Below are positions 5,431-7,744 of a stretch of DNA of 7,744 nucleotides, piece by piece. Source of the DNA: Candidatus Sulfotelmatobacter sp. (lineage in GTDB: Bacteria; Acidobacteriota; Terriglobia; Terriglobales; Acidobacteriaceae); assembly GCA_030044775.1 (NCBI GenBank), contig JASICF010000469.1, positions 1 through 7,744 of the forward strand, in the 5' to 3' direction. A program made the translations under genes and the position numbers. The notes under the pieces are model-generated. The model searched no databases, was not told the origin of the DNA, and worked only from the letters and a program-made list of their open reading frames with translations. Each line of letters opens with the position of its first letter. Position 1 is the stretch's first letter.

Positions 5431-6528
5431 ATGGCGTCAGAAACTATCAGCGGCCAAACATCCGGGATTTCGCAGCTGGTTTCGGCTCCGCTGACGCGCG
5501 CAGCAATTTTTCTCATCGTTACGATCAATTCCGGTGACGAAAATCGCGCGGCGGTTCTTTCACTCTGCGCAGATCTTTCCGCGCTTTTGCGAGCCGTGGG
5601 TTTTCGCGATCTCGAAGGCGCTCTCTCATGCATCATGGGCATCGGTTCCCAGGCATGGGACCGCCTTTTCGGTTTGCCTCGCCCGGCAGAACTTCATCCC
5701 TTCCGCGAATTCCGCTCCGGGCCCCGCCATGCTGTCTCTACGCCAGGCGACTTGATCTTTCACATCCGGGCTAAGCGCATGGATCTCTGTTTCGAACTGG
5801 CCACGCAAATCATGGCCCGGCTGGAAGGCGCGGTCACCATCGCCGATGAAGTCCACGGCTTCCGCTACTTCGACGAGCGCGATCTGCTCGGCTTCGTCGA
5901 CGGTACCGAAAATCCAACGGGCAGCGTAGCTGAAGACGCCGTTTTCATTGGCGGCGAGAATCCCGCCTTCGCCGGCGGAAGCTACGTGATCGTGCAGAAG
6001 TATCTCCACAATCTCGACGCCTGGAACAAACTGCCCACGGAAGCCCAGGAAAAAATCATCGGCCGCACAAAAGTTGCCGACATTGAACTCGACGATTCCG
6101 TCAAGCCCACTTCCGCCCACAGCGCTCTCACCACCATCGAAGAAGAAGGCAGGGAAATTAAAATCCTCCGCGACAATATGCCTTTCGGCCGCCCCGGCCA
6201 CGGCGAGTTCGGCACCTATTTCATCGGCTACAGCCGATCGCCCCGCACCATCGAACAAATGCTGGAGAACATGTTCATCGGCCGCCCGCCTGGCAATTAC
6301 GATCGCATCCTGGACTTCAGCACCGCGGTCACCGGGAGTTTGTTTTTCATCCCGACCGCCACGTTCCTCGACGATATTTCACCCGATCACCTTGCGCCTG
6401 CCGCGTCGTCAGGTGAACAGAACTCTGCAGCAGCTTCTGCACCGGTTGAAACTTCCACGTCTACTGCGCCATCCAAGGATGGTTCGCTCGGTATCGGTTC
6501 GTTGAAGGGAGGAAATTTCCATGAATAA
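5431..6528 (+). CDS. Dye-decolorizing (DyP-type) heme peroxidase, encapsulin cargo
   Basis: A 365-residue protein, B-type DyP by its motifs. ATG 5431 is preferred; an in-frame GTG at 5383 lies inside the leader hairpin and adds 16 residues unlike the family. No strong Shine-Dalgarno sequence precedes the ATG. The start of the first ferredoxin-like domain reads SAPLTRAAIFLIVTIN. The family motif GxxDG is GFVDG (154-158) with catalytic D157. The proximal heme ligand is H230 (TSAHSALTT), and the distal R247 and N249 occur in ILRDNMPFG, as in Rhodococcus DyPB. The enzyme uses hydrogen peroxide to oxidise dyes or phenolic substrates. Residues about 317-349 are a flexible Ala/Ser/Pro/Thr-rich linker, and the last 16 residues, DGSLGIGSLKGGNFHE, hold the encapsulin-targeting peptide (SLGIGSL core). 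The cytoplasmic enzyme should therefore be packed inside the shell encoded next. Its stop overlaps the shell gene by 8 bases. I see no export signal. Confidence 0.95.
   Translation: MASETISGQTSGISQLVSAPLTRAAIFLIVTINSGDENRAAVLSLCADLSALLRAVGFRDLEGALSCIMGIGSQAWDRLFGLPRPAELHPFREFRSGPRHAVSTPGDLIFHIRAKRMDLCFELATQIMARLEGAVTIADEVHGFRYFDERDLLGFVDGTENPTGSVAEDAVFIGGENPAFAGGSYVIVQKYLHNLDAWNKLPTEAQEKIIGRTKVADIELDDSVKPTSAHSALTTIEEEGREIKILRDNMPFGRPGHGEFGTYFIGYSRSPRTIEQMLENMFIGRPPGNYDRILDFSTAVTGSLFFIPTATFLDDISPDHLAPAASSGEQNSAAASAPVETSTSTAPSKDGSLGIGSLKGGNFHE
6505..6512 (+). promoter_or_regulatory. Encapsulin ribosome binding site inside the cargo-targeting codons
   Basis: AAGGGAGG, with a GGAGG core at 6508-6512, lies 8 bases before the encapsulin ATG at 6521. 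The same bases encode the Lys-Gly-Gly that follows GSL in the DyP targeting tail. One stretch thus serves as cargo signal for the peroxidase and translation signal for its shell. Confidence 0.8.
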
Positions 6529-7333
6529 CCTGCATCGTGAGCTGGCCCCAATTTCTGATGGCGCGTGGACTCAAATCGAGGAAGAAACATCGCGTACCAT
6601 CAAGCGCTATCTGGCGGGCCGCCGCGTTGTAGACCTTCATGGCCCCGCAGGAACTGCTCTCTCGGCCGTGGGCACCGGCCACCTGTCCACGATCGCCGCC
6701 CCCGGAGACGGAATCACAGCCCGGCAGCGGGAAGTGAAGGCCCTGGTCGAACTGCGCGTTCCCTTTGAACTCGAACGCCAGATGATTGACGACGTGGAAC
6801 GCGGCGCCAATGATTCCGATTGGCAGCCGGCGAAAGACGCTGCACGCAAGCTGACCTTCGCCGAGGACCGCGCCATTTTCGAAGGGTACGCGGCCGCGGG
6901 AATTGTCGGTATCCGCCAGGGCACGAGCAATCCGCAAACATCTCTTCCCGCCGACGTGCGCAAATACCCGGAAGCGTTTGCTCAGGCCTTGAGCCAGTTA
7001 CGCCTTGTGGGTGTTAACGGCCCCTATGCCATTCTGCTCAGCGCCGATGCTTATACCGAACTCGCCGAAACCAGCGACTACGGCTATCCCGTTCTTGAAC
7101 ACGTCAAGCGTCTTGCCGACTGCAAAATCATCTGGGCGCCGGCGATTGACGGCGCATTCGTCGTGACAACCCGCGGCGGCGACCTTGATCTTCATATCGG
7201 GCAGGACGCCTCGATTGGCTACCTGAATCACACGGACACACACGTTCGGCTTTATCTGCAGGAGACATTTACGTTTCTGTACCTGACCTCCGAATCCGCC
7301 GTCGCCCTCACCGCGCCCTCAAAGGCGCGCTGA
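6521..7333 (+). CDS. Family 1 encapsulin shell protein (linocin M18-type)
   Basis: A 270-residue protein with the HK97-like capsid fold. It starts at ATG 6521, 8 bases before the end of the DyP ORF (ATGAATAA). The N-terminal signature is strong: LHRELAPISDGAWTQIEEE (4-22), then RTIKRYLAGRRVVDLHGPAG. The segment around 45-80 should form the E-loop. Residues 122-142 (GYAAAGIVGIRQGTSNPQTS) resemble the loop region near the fivefold pore of family 1 shells. The C-terminal part has IGQDASIGYLNHTDTHVRLYLQETFTFLYL (227-256) and the ending SESAVAL. The length matches the shells of 60-subunit (T=1) encapsulins, so a T=1 compartment of about 24 nm is expected, though this is inferred from length alone. 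The N-terminal helix normally binds the cargo peptide on the inner surface, here the DyP tail. No separate promoter is seen, so translation is probably coupled to the peroxidase gene. Confidence 0.96.
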   Translation: MNNLHRELAPISDGAWTQIEEETSRTIKRYLAGRRVVDLHGPAGTALSAVGTGHLSTIAAPGDGITARQREVKALVELRVPFELERQMIDDVERGANDSDWQPAKDAARKLTFAEDRAIFEGYAAAGIVGIRQGTSNPQTSLPADVRKYPEAFAQALSQLRLVGVNGPYAILLSADAYTELAETSDYGYPVLEHVKRLADCKIIWAPAIDGAFVVTTRGGDLDLHIGQDASIGYLNHTDTHVRLYLQETFTFLYLTSESAVALTAPSKAR

Positions 7334-7346
7334 TCCGGACGCATTT

Positions 7347-7395
7347 GCTCCATCGCGGAAATCTCGGATTCCCATCGCCAAACAACGGATGGAGC
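7347..7395. repeat. 8-bp inverted repeat after encapsulin, possible 3' stem
   Basis: GCTCCATC (7347-7354) and GATGGAGC (7388-7395) are perfect complements, 33 bases apart. A long stem-loop downstream of the encapsulin stop could protect the 3' end or help termination, but there is no T-run after it. It may also be chance. Confidence 0.25.
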
Positions 7396-7468
7396 TCTCA
7401 TCGTCTTGACATACCATCGCTCGAACGACTTTGCTCGCGAGTTGATTGTGTTACATTCAAATAAATGT

Positions 7469-7544
7469 GGGCGCGTAGCTCAGGTGGTAGAGCAATGCCC
7501 TTTTAAGGCATGGGTCGCAGGTTCGAATCCTGCCGCGCTCACCA
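7469..7544 (+). tRNA. tRNA-Lys (anticodon UUU)
   Basis: A full cloverleaf of 76 bases including an encoded CCA. The acceptor stem GGGCGCG (7469-7475) pairs with CGCGCTC (7534-7540) with one G-U pair. The D arm is GCTC...GAGC. The anticodon stem ATGCC/GGCAT encloses the loop CTTTTAA, giving anticodon TTT at 7502-7504, which reads Lys codons AAA and AAG. The T arm GCAGG/CCTGC encloses TTCGAAT. The discriminator base is A7541, then CCA 7542-7544. TACATT at 7452-7457, within TGTGTTACATT, is a possible -10 element 11 bases upstream, without a good -35. Confidence 0.97.
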
Positions 7545-7744
7545 ACACCGTTTGGGTTAAACTGCCAGGTCTTCCGATTCTCGCGAAAAGCTTTTTGACG
7601 CACGCTGAACCGAAAACTAGTATCCCGGTCAGGCTTGCAGGCAGCAATTCACAATTCAAATGTCAGCCAGAAGTTTATCCGCTGTGCCATCTACGGGAAT
7701 TATCTGAGTGCTCGACTGGGCCTATTTTGATCTACTCTGTAAGG
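7545..7744. other. No gene seen after the tRNA
   Basis: This 200-base end has stop codons in all frames on both strands at short intervals. I see no terminator hairpin with a T-run, no second tRNA and no repeat of the tRNA 3' end that would mark an integration site. Confidence 0.5.

Noticed and set aside
5626..6258. Minus-strand ORF of 210 residues
   Set aside because: Shadow of the DyP gene, whose catalytic motifs lie in the opposite strand's frame.
7525..7744. tRNA-Lys 3' end as an integration site of a mobile element
   Set aside because: No integrase gene and no second copy of the tRNA 3' end are visible in the window.

Overview
This window looks like the chromosome of a soil-type bacterium, most likely an Acidobacteriota (Terriglobia-like) member. 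That placement is an inference from protein style: secreted M16 peptidases, Asp-box propeller proteins and small receiver proteins next to a secreted protein of a type I associate with this phylum. The DNA is moderately GC-rich and densely coded. I see no insertion sequence, CRISPR array, rRNA or clear phage gene.

Layout, left to right. (1) 1-1325, minus strand: an exported zinc peptidase of the M16 (insulinase/pitrilysin) family, cut by the left edge. (2) A divergent intergenic region of about 120 bases. (3) 1448-2941, plus: an exported Asp-box (BNR) beta-propeller protein with a charged tail. (4) 3132-3431: a small putative secreted protein without a recognised family. (5) 3513-5174: a run of plus-strand genes, namely a stand-alone receiver domain whose phosphoacceptor Asp is replaced by Glu, a possible 46-residue ORF that overlaps both neighbours, a DksA/TraR-type zinc-finger protein, and a 242-residue exported protein. 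(6) 5315-7333: the clearest functional unit, a dye-decolorizing peroxidase (DyP) with a C-terminal encapsulin-targeting peptide, overlapping the gene for a family 1 encapsulin shell protein. (7) 7469-7544: tRNA-Lys(UUU) with an encoded CCA. The last 200 bases hold no gene I can support.

How the genes work together. The DyP-encapsulin pair should make a protein nanocompartment with a heme peroxidase inside. The two genes are tightly linked: the shell gene starts inside the last codons of the cargo gene, and its ribosome binding site is formed by the codons of the cargo-targeting peptide. Upstream lies an extended -10 promoter candidate, a 19-bp near-perfect palindrome placed like an operator, and a leader hairpin, so the compartment is probably regulated, perhaps by redox stress. 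The receiver/DksA-like cluster may be a stress or transcription module, but its partners are not visible here. The M16 peptidase and the Asp-box protein are separate exported proteins transcribed away from each other.
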